Assembly (NCBI RefSeq): GCF_014656435.1
Contig: NZ_BNCK01000001.1
Coordinates: 668,631-732,630 of the forward strand
Length of the DNA: 64,000 bases
Direction of reading: 5' to 3'
Source of the DNA: Thalassotalea marina
Lineage (GTDB): Bacteria; Pseudomonadota; Gammaproteobacteria; Enterobacterales; Alteromonadaceae
Made by a program: the position numbers and the translations under genes. The number at the start of each line of letters is the position of its first letter. Position 1 is the first letter of the stretch. Of this stretch, positions 35,009-44,600 are shown one piece after another. The notes under the pieces were generated by a model. It was not told the origin of the DNA and did no database searches. It worked only from the letters and a program-made list of their open reading frames with translations.

Positions 35009-36604
35009 TTAAAGACTATTACCGTTTTGGTCAACGGCGATTAGCGGTGTGTTATCTGGAAAGTGTGCTACATCATTGTTATCGAGTAGCCATGGAGACA
35101 AGCAGGATTTATCTAGCGTACAAGGATCTGTTAAGGCGCGAAGAAATTGCGCAACTTGTGATACTTGAGTTGGCGATAATGCGGCTCTAGCTCTCAATGG
35201 CGCTCTAGCTGTTATCTCCCCCCTTTGCACTGCTGCAAGGTAGTTAGCTACTTCGATTGAATTCGTGAAAGCATCAGGAAATATTTGCTGGCAGGCGACT
35301 TGCTGTTTACTGCTGATCAGCTCTATCTGCGGCAGTTGACAATACGGCGTTTCATTTTCGGTAAATGCTTGCCCGTTGATTGCACCAAATAAACGGTTGA
35401 TCGCTTGAGTAGGATTATTGTAATGCTCAACTACCTGTTCAAGCGTGGCATATGCACCTGTATGGCCGTAGGGGGCGGATGTTTCAATATTCAACAAGCT
35501 TGGTGTTCTAAAGTGATACCTGTCTGCTTGATTATTGGTGATATTTTCTCGTCCAAAATCTTGGCTATTAGAGCTATCTGTTTGATTATTTTTACCCTGT
35601 CCAACTTGCGGAAAGGCAACTAAATGGTAACGACCATCACTAAAGTTATTGCCATTATGACAACCAGCGCAACCTGCACCTCCCTGTTGTGGTGGTGAAA
35701 AGAATAAAATAGCACCTTGCTTTTGCTCTTCGGTTAATGCGTTGCTGTCACCTTGCAAATAGCGTTGCCAAGGGCTGTTAATAAACATCATCGAGCGCTG
35801 ATATTCACCAATCACGTGATAAACTCGCTCCGTTGTTACTTGTTCATCACCAAAAGCAGCAGCAAATTCTGCCGGCCAATTTGAACTAATATCAGCGATA
35901 TCGTCATTTAATCGGGACGTTAATGCTTGTCGTAAACCATGATTATCAGCGCTTGGCAAAAACTGACCTCTCATTTCTTCTACAGAGGTTACCGGAAATC
36001 TCGCTTGAGCGGCAGCTAATGTTGTGTCTAAAGTTAAACTTGTGTCAGGGCGTCTTCTGCCATCAATTACTTCAGAATCAGGCGTCGCAATTGCACCATT
36101 TCTTAATCGTTCAACGCGACCATCCCAAAATAGGCTTTGCTCAAACAAGGCAATATTAAATATGCTCGGCGCATTGCGTGGTACCTGTGGGTGCGGCGCA
36201 TTACCATTAAACCTTCCTTGTCCTAATAAGTTATCAGCGTTGTTATCTAATTCATCAATGGCATCAACACCAACAGATAGTGACAGCGCATCAGCACCGC
36301 CTAATGATGGGTGATGGCAACTAACACAAGCAACACTTTGTTCGCCGCCAAGAATTTTACTGAAAAATAGTTTTTTTCCTAATTGAACACTCGCCGACGA
36401 AACTTCTGGGATCTGGAAGTTGCTTGTTTGGATCGGCTGAATACCCTGGGTACTAATGATTTGCTGTAATCTAGTTTCTACAGGTTGAGGTGGTGGCCCT
36501 TGGCGCGGCGGTACACCACGACCTCTAGCTTCTTGTGAATGTGCTTCAATAGCGGTCATTGCTAACATTGAGCATACTGCGGCTCTAATAAAAAGCTTAT
36601 TCAT
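35009..36604 (-). CDS. Di-haem cytochrome c peroxidase-like protein
   Basis: Periplasmic protein of 531 residues with a signal peptide (E-A-H-S-Q, ~23). Two haem c motifs are visible: CVSCH (93-97) and CAGCH (312-316). Between and after them are blocks of the CCP/MauG family such as R-N-A-P-S-I-F-N, F-W-D-G-R, F-R-T-P-S-L-L-N and G-H-T-G-A-Y. Compared with classical CCP (~320 residues) it is long, with an Arg/Pro/Gly-rich N-terminal segment. It may reduce peroxide or oxidise a protein partner (inference). Divergent from the BaeSR-like pair. Confidence 0.88.
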   Translation of the reverse strand: MNKLFIRAAVCSMLAMTAIEAHSQEARGRGVPPRQGPPPQPVETRLQQIISTQGIQPIQTSNFQIPEVSSASVQLGKKLFFSKILGGEQSVACVSCHHPSLGGADALSLSVGVDAIDELDNNADNLLGQGRFNGNAPHPQVPRNAPSIFNIALFEQSLFWDGRVERLRNGAIATPDSEVIDGRRRPDTSLTLDTTLAAAQARFPVTSVEEMRGQFLPSADNHGLRQALTSRLNDDIADISSNWPAEFAAAFGDEQVTTERVYHVIGEYQRSMMFINSPWQRYLQGDSNALTEEQKQGAILFFSPPQQGGAGCAGCHNGNNFSDGRYHLVAFPQVGQGKNNQTDSSNSQDFGRENITNNQADRYHFRTPSLLNIETSAPYGHTGAYATLEQVVEHYNNPTQAINRLFGAINGQAFTENETPYCQLPQIELISSKQQVACQQIFPDAFTNSIEVANYLAAVQRGEITARAPLRARAALSPTQVSQVAQFLRALTDPCTLDKSCLSPWLLDNNDVAHFPDNTPLIAVDQNGNSL

Positions 36605-36781
36605 ATAACATATCCTAGTGGTTTGAGCTTAATGCTCTTTTACACTAGAAACAAAATGTGCAGCAAATGTGCAAATATCCGGCAAAGAGTGTGATAGTTG
36701 TTTATCTGTCTGTTAAATAGAGAGATCTCAATGTATGGTTAACAACAAGCTTCATTTTTTTATTTGATACATTCGGCTGTA

Positions 36782-38344
36782 ATGAAAATTCAACATAAAC
36801 TGCTATTAGTTTTTACCTTGTTGGCGTTTACGCTCGTTGTCAGCATGGTTGCTGTTATTCAATGGAGTTTAAGCCGAGGCATGGTGGAATATGTTAACCA
36901 AAAAGAATTAGAAGCGTTACAACCACTACAAAATAGTTTGATCGAAATCTATCAAGAAACTCATAGTTGGCATTTCATGCAAGATAATGGACGGCGCTTT
37001 GATCGTTTATTAAGGCAAAGTTTAAGAGACACTGAGTTTTTTGTACCACATCGTCCGCCACGCTTTGTGGAAAGGGAACGGTTTAATGAGCGCCCTCGAC
37101 GTGCAGAACCGGGCTTTCAAGCTCCAAACGCTGAGTCATTGCCTCCAAGAGCTGAGTCATTGCCTCCAAGAGCCAGAGGTGACCTAACTGCGCAATATCA
37201 GTCAAATGACCTGAAAAATGGCCCTAGACAACCTAAGGTAAGTTACGCTTTGTTAAATGCTGATAAACAACTCGTGGTAGGGCATTTTCCGCAAGATCGC
37301 AGCTTTAGTTATAGTTCACTGATATTAGACGGAGAATTGATTGGTTATTTTGCTGTCTCAAAACGTAATAACATGTTGCAGGGCTATGAGTTAGCTTTTG
37401 TTGAGCAACAGCAGCATTATCTTTTGTATCTAGCGATTATCATGTTAATCGTCATTGTGGTAGTGACCATACCGCTGGCAAAACACTTTATTGAGCCCAT
37501 TGAAAAATTAGCGTCGGGCATACATGCGCTTGCCAAAGGAAATTATGCTAATAGGTTATCGGTAAAACGACGTGATGAGTTTGCTCAATTGGCACGCGAT
37601 TACAATGAACTTGCTATTGCGTTAGCAGAAAGTGAAGGTGCTAGAAAGCGTTGGTTGGCAAATACATCACATGAACTTAGAACACCTGTTGCGGTATTAA
37701 AAGGCGAGCTCGAGGCAATGATAGATGGAGTTCGTCCACTGAACATGACTCAAATTGAATCTGCACATCAAGAAGTACAACATTTACAGCGGTTAATTGA
37801 AGATTTACATGCGCTTACTAGCGCGGATGTTGGTGGAATGCGCTATCGTAAATCCCCCATTAACATGACTGAATATTTAGACGAACAAGCAGTTAAACTT
37901 GGTAATTATTTAGCAAGTGCAAAGTTGGCATTGTCTTATCAGGGAGATGATAAAACTTATGCCATTTATGGTGACTATACTCGACTGAGCCAGCTGTTTG
38001 AAAACTTAGCAAATAACAGTATTAAATATGCACAAGGTGCAACTCAAGTGAACTTGTCGTGGCAATATGATAAAGAAAATCGGCAGATTCATTTATGTTT
38101 CGAGGACGACGGTGAAGGAGTTGAAACTCAACATTTAGCGCACTTATTTGAACATTTGTATCGTGTTGAGAGTTCACGCAACAGAACGACTGGCGGCAGT
38201 GGTCTGGGGTTGTCTATTTGTGCACATATAGTTAACGCACACCAAGGCAGTATTCATGCTGAAAAATCTGTGTTAGGTGGCTTGGCTTTACATATTTATT
38301 TACCAACGGTAAATCCGAACATGTTAGAGGTTATTGATGAGTAA
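36782..38344 (+). CDS. Sensor histidine kinase, BaeS-like
   Basis: Kinase of 520 residues: TM1 (~7-29), a periplasmic region of about 180 residues, TM2 (~213-232), a HAMP domain, HisKA with H297 in S-H-E-L-R-T-P-V, and an ATPase domain with E-D-D-G-E-G-V and G-G-S-G-L-G-L-S. The periplasmic part includes a basic, Pro-rich stretch (~88-132) with the unit A-E-S-L-P-P-R duplicated. Start chosen at the ATG at 36782; the frame continues to a TTG at 36764 without a ribosome-binding site. The response regulator overlaps the end by 8 bases. Confidence 0.92.
   Translation: MKIQHKLLLVFTLLAFTLVVSMVAVIQWSLSRGMVEYVNQKELEALQPLQNSLIEIYQETHSWHFMQDNGRRFDRLLRQSLRDTEFFVPHRPPRFVERERFNERPRRAEPGFQAPNAESLPPRAESLPPRARGDLTAQYQSNDLKNGPRQPKVSYALLNADKQLVVGHFPQDRSFSYSSLILDGELIGYFAVSKRNNMLQGYELAFVEQQQHYLLYLAIIMLIVIVVVTIPLAKHFIEPIEKLASGIHALAKGNYANRLSVKRRDEFAQLARDYNELAIALAESEGARKRWLANTSHELRTPVAVLKGELEAMIDGVRPLNMTQIESAHQEVQHLQRLIEDLHALTSADVGGMRYRKSPINMTEYLDEQAVKLGNYLASAKLALSYQGDDKTYAIYGDYTRLSQLFENLANNSIKYAQGATQVNLSWQYDKENRQIHLCFEDDGEGVETQHLAHLFEHLYRVESSRNRTTGGSGLGLSICAHIVNAHQGSIHAEKSVLGGLALHIYLPTVNPNMLEVIDE
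37130..37171 (+). repeat. 21-bp perfect tandem duplication in the sensor domain
   Basis: Two identical in-frame 21-bp units lie at 37130-37150 and 37151-37171, encoding A-E-S-L-P-P-R twice. The copies have no base difference, so the duplication is recent or easily changed by slippage. Confidence 0.95.
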
Positions 38345-39029
38345 CGTCATTTTAATTGTTGAAGATGAAAAGAAACTTGCATCAATTATGGCTGATTATT
38401 TAACTCTGGCTCAGTATGAAAGCCATATTTTGTATGATGGGGCTGACGTGATTGACTGGGTAAAAGACAATAAACCCAGTGCTATTTTGTTAGATTTAAT
38501 GCTTCCGGTAAAAGACGGTATGCAACTATGCAAAGAAATTAGGGCGTTTAGTGACGTGCCAATATTAATGACTACCGCTAAAGTTGAAGAAATTGATCGC
38601 CTGTTAGGTTTAGAGGTAGGTGCAGACGATTACATATGTAAGCCGTATAGCCCAAGAGAAGTTGTCGCTAGAGTTAAAGCAGTATTGCGCCGAGTCCAAT
38701 CAACACAACAGAATACTGGTTTTAGACTTGATGTTGATAAATACCAGGCACATTTTGATGGCAAATGTTTGGACTTAACTGCTGTTGAGTTTCAATTACT
38801 AAAACCTTTGGCGGGTGAACCAGGACGCATATTTACTCGAGAGCAATTAATGCGGAACATGTATGATGACAATCGCATTGTGAGTGATAGAACCATAGAC
38901 AGTCATATCAAAAAGCTTCGTAAAAAACTGCTAGCGTTAAGTGATGAACTAGAATTTATTCAATCAGTGTATGGTGTGGGTTATCGATTCAGTTTAACTC
39001 ATCCCACTCAAAATAGCGTCTATACTTAG
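38337..39029 (+). CDS. OmpR-family response regulator, BaeR-like
   Basis: Regulator of 230 residues: a receiver domain with the E-D-E triad near residue 9, the phosphoacceptor Asp53 in L-L-D-L-M-L-P, Thr in M-T-T-A and Lys in C-K-P-Y, then a winged-helix domain with S-D-R-T-I-D-S-H-I-K-K-L-R-K-K-L. The start codon lies within the kinase gene end and overlaps by 8 bases, so translation is coupled. A target could be the divergent di-haem peroxidase gene (inference). Confidence 0.93.
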   Translation: MSNVILIVEDEKKLASIMADYLTLAQYESHILYDGADVIDWVKDNKPSAILLDLMLPVKDGMQLCKEIRAFSDVPILMTTAKVEEIDRLLGLEVGADDYICKPYSPREVVARVKAVLRRVQSTQQNTGFRLDVDKYQAHFDGKCLDLTAVEFQLLKPLAGEPGRIFTREQLMRNMYDDNRIVSDRTIDSHIKKLRKKLLALSDELEFIQSVYGVGYRFSLTHPTQNSVYT

Positions 39030-39138
39030 GGCGTGTTTATCTTTTAAGGGTTAGATTCTTAATGCATCATAAATTGCTGCAAAAATAATCTAGATAGAAA
39101 ACACACACTAGTAAAAACTGTTGTGAGGTAGACGTAGC

Positions 39139-39387
39139 ATGGTGAAAGAGAAGGAATTAGAAATACTAAGTCAAAGTGACATCGATGACTTATTACGCAT
39201 TAATGAATTCTTAGAGCAACAAGATGAAAATTCTTTGGTAGCGGAATTAAGGCGTGCGATTTTAGACTCGGGCAAATTAGAGCTTAATCAGTGGGAATCA
39301 TTGCGTGACCATATTCGAGAAATAGAAGAGCTCATTCCACACATTGACTTGATCATCAAGTTAAAAAAAGAAGCGAGAAAACGCTAA
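39139..39387 (+). CDS. Small helical protein of unknown function
   Basis: Product of 82 residues, strongly charged and predicted mostly alpha-helical, with coiled-coil potential (E-L-E-I-L-S-Q-S-D-I-D-D-L-L, I-R-E-I-E-E-L-I-P-H-I). A start ATG is preceded by GAGGT about 11 bases earlier. No domain recognised. A repeat element begins 15 bases after its stop, so the 3' end of this transcript contains it. Confidence 0.5.
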   Translation: MVKEKELEILSQSDIDDLLRINEFLEQQDENSLVAELRRAILDSGKLELNQWESLRDHIREIEELIPHIDLIIKLKKEARKR

Positions 39388-39402
39388 TTTGTTCTTTATA
39401 GT

Positions 39403-39600
39403 TAACCTCAGCTTCACTTAAGCAATGCGTTTCTAGGTGCTATTTTTACTGACTTCTGCGTTATTTTTAAGCGAAATAGCTAGCTATCCCTGCTGCAAAA
39501 TGCCTCGAATTCAGACAAACATATCGACCTAGAAATATAAGAGACTGCTAACTTATTGTTGTCTTTTTTTGGCGCTACTTCTTATACAAACCTGAGGTTA
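39403..39600. repeat. MITE-like element, copy 2 (198 bp, terminal inverted repeats)
   Basis: Roughly 90% identical by eye to the copy at 17966-18164 and in the same orientation, with one single-base indel. The outer 9 bases of the ends are a perfect inverted repeat (TAACCTCAG ... CTGAGGTTA); over 20 bases the ends match at 15 positions. Contains the same internal palindromes and no open frame of note. It also follows a gene closely, 15 bases after the stop of the small helical protein. Confidence 0.8.
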
Positions 39601-39605
39601 GTTAG

Positions 39606-39951
39606 TGAAAAATGTTACCTAATTCAATGACAATTACTGGAAAGCAAAGAAATTTACGGTAACATTAGCTAAACGTGCTAAACCTTGTGTTTATTTGTAT
39701 CGATAGTTTTCAACTTGGATCGTTATACAAGGTCATGTTTTGACAACCTAGTATTTAGCACGGACATTTGATTATGTGCTGAAAAATCAATGATGGTAAT
39801 GCCAACACAAGCTGTACAGTAAAAAGTTTACAGCCATGTGATTCAATATTGTGCGTCACTTGGATTTTGGTCATTTTACTAGCACAATAGTCGCTGTTGT
39901 TTTTACAACATCAATTTTTTAATAACAATTAACGTTTGTAAGGAAATACAA
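39606..39951. promoter_or_regulatory. Intergenic leader with nested inverted repeats before the OmpA-like gene
   Basis: No open reading frame. Perfect pairs seen: AATGTTACC (39611-39619) with GGTAACATT (39658-39666); CGTGCTAAA (39674-39682) with TTTAGCACG (39754-39762), which encloses CCTTGT (39683-39688) with ACAAGG (39727-39732). A compact hairpin TGTTGT-TTTT-ACAACA (39895-39910) is followed by a T-rich run, resembling a terminator about 40 bases before the gene. The region could encode a small RNA or form a long regulated leader; both are inference. Confidence 0.35.
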
Positions 39952-41028
39952 ATGCATTTGAAATCGCTCGCAACTACAACCCTTTCACTCACTTTAACCG
40001 CTTTATTTACTTCGCAAGTATTGGCGGATAATACGCCCAATGCTGAAGATTTAGTGGGTAAATCCTACCTTGGTGGACATGGTATTTATATTAAAACGGA
40101 TAACGACAGACTACTAACTGACGCTAAAAATTCAGATATCGATCATGGCTCAGGTCTAGGTTTGGAGTACGGTTTTCGTATTTCGCCATTTTATGAAGCT
40201 CGTTTGTCATTTTCACACTTAAACCTTAATACGGACAGTAAAGGTTATGACGTGCCTTCGGGTTCAAATACCGCGTTTGATTTATTGTACTTCCCAAATC
40301 AAGCAAACTTTTACGTTGTTGGTGGTGCACATTTTCTAGATGTTGATAAGTCTGATTTATCTGCAGCACTTGGTGCGGGTTATCGACATTATTTGTCAAA
40401 AAATACCGCGCTTTATGTAGAGAGCCAAGGGCAATATCAGCTTGACGATAACCATTTTGACGTTTCAAGCAAACTGGGTTTTGTGTACTTTTTTGGTGTA
40501 GAAGAAAAATCTGCTCCTATCGTTAAAAAGCAGGAGCCAACAAGTGTTGCACCTCCAGCTGATTCAGATAAAGACGGTGTGCCTGATGCTATGGATAAGT
40601 GCCCCAAAACGCCAATGGGCGACAAGGTTAATAGTGTAGGTTGTACGCTATTTAAAGAAGATGTGAAGACAATGGCATTACAGGTAAACTTTGATAACGA
40701 CAAAGCAGTGATCAAAGATCAATATTTACCGGAAATTAAGAAAGCGGCTGATTTCTTAAACCAATACCCAGAAGTTGAGCTAACTATCCACGGCCATACA
40801 TCTGCTGTAGGGGCAGAGGACTACAACCAAAACCTATCGCAAAAAAGAGCGCAGGCTATTGTTGATAAACTAGTTGAGTCTTTTGGTATCGATGCAAGCC
40901 GCTTATCTGCTGTTGGGCATGGTGAAGCGAAGCTATTAGATCAAGCCAACAATGCACAAGCTCATGCTAAAAATAGACGTATTGAAGCGTCAGCAAAAGT
41001 TACTAAGAAAAAAGCGATTAAGCGCTAA
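39952..41028 (+). CDS. OmpA family outer-membrane protein with thrombospondin type 3 repeat
   Basis: Protein of 358 residues with a signal peptide (cleavage after Q-V-L-A). An eight-stranded barrel spans about residues 26-182. It is followed by a Pro/Lys linker, one calcium-binding D-S-D-K-D-G-V-P-D-A-M-D-K-C-P repeat (about 202-216), and a C-terminal OmpA peptidoglycan-binding domain with N-F-D-N-D, T-I-H-G-H-T-S and N-R-R-I-E-A. It anchors the outer membrane to the cell wall. AAGGA lies before the start. A clear terminator follows. Confidence 0.9.
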   Translation: MHLKSLATTTLSLTLTALFTSQVLADNTPNAEDLVGKSYLGGHGIYIKTDNDRLLTDAKNSDIDHGSGLGLEYGFRISPFYEARLSFSHLNLNTDSKGYDVPSGSNTAFDLLYFPNQANFYVVGGAHFLDVDKSDLSAALGAGYRHYLSKNTALYVESQGQYQLDDNHFDVSSKLGFVYFFGVEEKSAPIVKKQEPTSVAPPADSDKDGVPDAMDKCPKTPMGDKVNSVGCTLFKEDVKTMALQVNFDNDKAVIKDQYLPEIKKAADFLNQYPEVELTIHGHTSAVGAEDYNQNLSQKRAQAIVDKLVESFGIDASRLSAVGHGEAKLLDQANNAQAHAKNRRIEASAKVTKKKAIKR

Positions 41029-41040
41029 TTAGAAACTTGA

Positions 41041-41069
41041 TAAGAGCTACTTTAGGTAGCTCTTATTTT
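41041..41069 (+). terminator. Rho-independent terminator after the OmpA-like gene
   Basis: Perfect 10-bp stem TAAGAGCTAC/GTAGCTCTTA (41041-41050 with 41056-41065), 5-nt loop, followed by TTTTATT. Confidence 0.85.
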
Positions 41070-41138
41070 ATTGCTTAGCTACCTGAACCTAGTTAACTAG
41101 ATTATAATAACGCCGTAATTTAATCATTGAGAAAAAGA

Positions 41139-41567
41139 ATGAAAGTCTGTGGAGTAGAACTTAAAGGCAATGACGCAATTTTATGTGTCATGTCAAAAGC
41201 TAATGGTTTGTATGACCTTCCTCATATTCGAGTACCAAAAATATCCATTAACGACGCTGCAGATGCAGAACAGGTAAGAAAATTTAAATTTACCTTTGAG
41301 AAGTTATTGGCAGATTATCAAATAGATAAAGTTGTGATCAAAGGAAGAGCATTAAAAGGTAAGTTTGCTGGCGGCCCTGTGGGGTTTAAGTTAGAAGCGG
41401 CAATTCAGCTGATTGACAGTGTTGAAACTGAAATTGTTTCAGCAACTTTTGTTAAAACCGCCTTAGCTAAAACTCAAGTGTCTATCGATTTTCGTGATAC
41501 TGGCCTTAAAAAATTCCAAGAAACAGCATTTCAAACCGCTTTTGCTTATTTAGATTCAAGTCAATAA
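41139..41567 (+). CDS. DUF3010 family protein
   Basis: Cytoplasmic protein of 142 residues. The start at 41139 is the ATG of M-K-V-C-G-V-E-L-K-G; the frame extends to an upstream TTG. The compact alpha/beta sequence, with a V-C-G-V-E-L-K-G-N-D-A start and a conserved G-R-A-L-K-G-K-F-A-G-G-P block, matches DUF3010, a family restricted mainly to marine gammaproteobacteria. The fold may be RNase H/actin-like, but no function is known. Convergent with the hybrid kinase gene. Confidence 0.8.
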   Translation: MKVCGVELKGNDAILCVMSKANGLYDLPHIRVPKISINDAADAEQVRKFKFTFEKLLADYQIDKVVIKGRALKGKFAGGPVGFKLEAAIQLIDSVETEIVSATFVKTALAKTQVSIDFRDTGLKKFQETAFQTAFAYLDSSQ

Positions 41568-41659
41568 TCCGGTTTTTATGTCGATCAAAGTGGCCTGTGT
41601 GAAAAAGTATGGGCCGCTTTGCTTACCTATTGAAACTTTCATCGCCACGCCGTTTTTTA

Positions 41660-44600
41660 CTAACTTAACGCACTTTGGCCTAATTTTATGGTCAGCTGGC
41701 TCACATGTTCAATTAACTCTTCGTTAGTGTAAGGTTTATTCACAACGGGGGCTGATAATGCTTGAATTTGTTCTGCGTTATATTCATGGTAGCCACTCAC
41801 AAATAAAAATGGTAACTCAGGGTGTTTTTGCTTTACTTGGTGCGCTAATGTCACACCATCCATATTAGGCATGATGATGTCGCATACAACAAGATCAAAG
41901 TCGTATACATCGATGGCTTGTAAAGCATCTGCAGCTGAATGCACCGCTTCAACAATATAACCCGCTGTCTCCAACATCGTTTTTGCTAGCTCAGCTAACG
42001 CTGGCTCATCGTCAACAACAAGCACTTTGCCTTGTAAATCTGATTGTAAGCTAATTTTCTTCCCTTTAATTGGCTCAGAAACTTGCTCTGTTGTAACAGG
42101 AAAAATCATGGTAACTGTGGTGCCTTTATTTACTTCTGATTCTATTAACAACCTACCATTAGAGCGTTCTACAAACCCGTATACCTGACTTAACCCTAAT
42201 CCTGTACCAGATTCTCCTTTGGTAGAAAAGAATGGATCAGTTGCACGTTGCAGGGTTTGTTTATCCATGCCTTTACCTGTGTCTTTTATGGCAACGGCAA
42301 TATAATTACCTGGTGGAAGTTTAATGCTTTCTGAACTGTGTGTATCAAGAGGCCTAAGCTGAGTTGATATGGTTATTTCACCTTGTTTTTCTATGGCATG
42401 CATTGCGTTAATTGAAAGATTTAAAACACAATCTTCAAATTCCTCTTTGTCTAGCTTAGTGGCTGGCAGCGCATCATCTAACTGGTAAGTTAAATCAATT
42501 CTTGGCGTGATGGTTTTTTGCAACATTTCAAATTCATCAGTCAAAATTTCATTAATATTGACAACCTTTGATTCAATAGTATTTTTACGGGCAAATGAAA
42601 GGAGTTTTTGTGTGAGTTTTGCGCCCCTAGCGCTCGCCTTTCTGATTTGTTGCGCATACTTATTAAGTTTGTCATTTTCTGTTAAATTGCTACTTAATAG
42701 TTCGCCATAACCGTTAATGATACCGAGTAAATTGTTAAAATCGTGAGCAATACCGCCAGTTAAATTCCCTAACGCTTCCATTTTCTGTGTTTGTTTTATT
42801 GTTTCTTGTTGCTGCTTAAATATGGTTAAGTCTCGGCATGTACAAACAAAGCGTTGACTACTGCTACTTGACGCTTTTAGATAAGTAATGGAAAGGTGAA
42901 TAGGGATAGTGTCACCGACACGATTGATCATGAGTGACTCTTTTTCAACGGCAGGGTGTTCTAACATGCCATCAATTGAGACTTTTTGAATAAATTCTTG
43001 CAGCCAATTTTTATCTTCGTCAACTAACAATTGGACAAAAGCACTGCCAATTAATTTCTCCGACGGATGATCAAATAACGAACTCGCCGCATTATTAACG
43101 ATGAGTATTTCTCCGTTTGCACCCAAAATAAAAATGGCATCTAGCAAAGAGTTAAACACTTCTCTTTGTTCGTTTTCCTTTTGATATAGCGCATTTAGCG
43201 CCTCATGTTCTGCAGTAACATCGTTAACTAAAGAGGCAATGCCAATAACGTTGTTATCTTCATCTAACAAAGGCGTGTTGTACCATTCACATAAAATATT
43301 GTGCCCACTTTTAGTTAAATTTTTGTTGAGGTTGTATTGGCTAGCTTGTTTAGTGACCAACTCTTCTGTCAGTCGCATAATTTCAGGAATGCTTTCTTCA
43401 GGCACTAATACGGTAATGGGATCTTTGCCGACAAAGTCAGATTGCTTAAATCCGAAAATCGCTTCAGCTGCTTTATTCCAGTTAATGATTTCAAAATTTG
43501 CATCCCATTCAATTACGCCTAACGGAGTATTAGTTATGTGAAAATCTAATCTATCGAGTGCTAGTTTTAGCTCGTTTTGCGCAGATTGTTGCCTGATCTC
43601 ACTGGCAATTCTCGAGGCGAAAATATCAAGAACTTCGATAAAGTAGCTTTCTTCGGTCATAGGTTTATCGTCTAAAACGGACAAAAAACCAATCACATTA
43701 CCTTCAATGTCTTTTATATTGACCCCTATATAAGAACGTATTTTGTTAATTTTTATCCAGTTATCGTTTGGAAATAAATGTTCCATATCATCGTTGTAAT
43801 GACAGATATGTTTACTTAAAAGCTGCTCACTTGGCGTATCTTTAATGGCATAAGTGATGTTGGGAATAACGATTTTGTTTTCTGATAAGACAATGGTTGT
43901 AGCTGTGGCAGGTTTTGTTTCATTTAATAAACTAATCAACACATATTTAGTTTTGTAAATACGTGAAACTTCATGCACTAAGTGCTTAAAAAAGTTATCG
44001 GTAGAGAGGCTTGCTACGCCAACAACGATGTCTTGGATGGCATTAAAAGCCTGTGTTTGCTGTGTAATATCATGTACTCGCACCATAATATTAACAACGT
44101 CACCTGAATCATTCAGTATGGGTTGAAAAACAATTTCCAGGTCTCTTAACAAACTTTGGCCGGTAAAAGCGACTACATCTAGCTCTGTTTGTTCACCTGT
44201 TAACGCTTGATTGAATTTTTCTTCTAATTGTTCTTTATCTAAATTTTCTCTTAGTGTAGCGAAGCTATTGCAAAACGGGTTGTTAATAATCTGCTGGCGT
44301 TTTTTTTGTGTAAATTGTTCAACAGCTTGGTTAACCGCTAATACTTTCTGGTCGGTAGCTAAAATAAACTGCATTTGATGGGACTGTTCAAAAATTTGCG
44401 AAAATTGTTGATCTGCTTGTTGATCAATTTTGCGTTTATTGAGCGAGCTTAACTGTTGCTCTTTTATTCTGATTATGGCGCTACTGGTCAGTAAAAGGGC
44501 CATCAGTAAAATACTATTTTGTATGTTGAAAACATCAGGCAAGGTTGTGCTTAAAATCAATAAATTTTCATTTAACTCGATTAAAAGGCCGATGAGTAAA

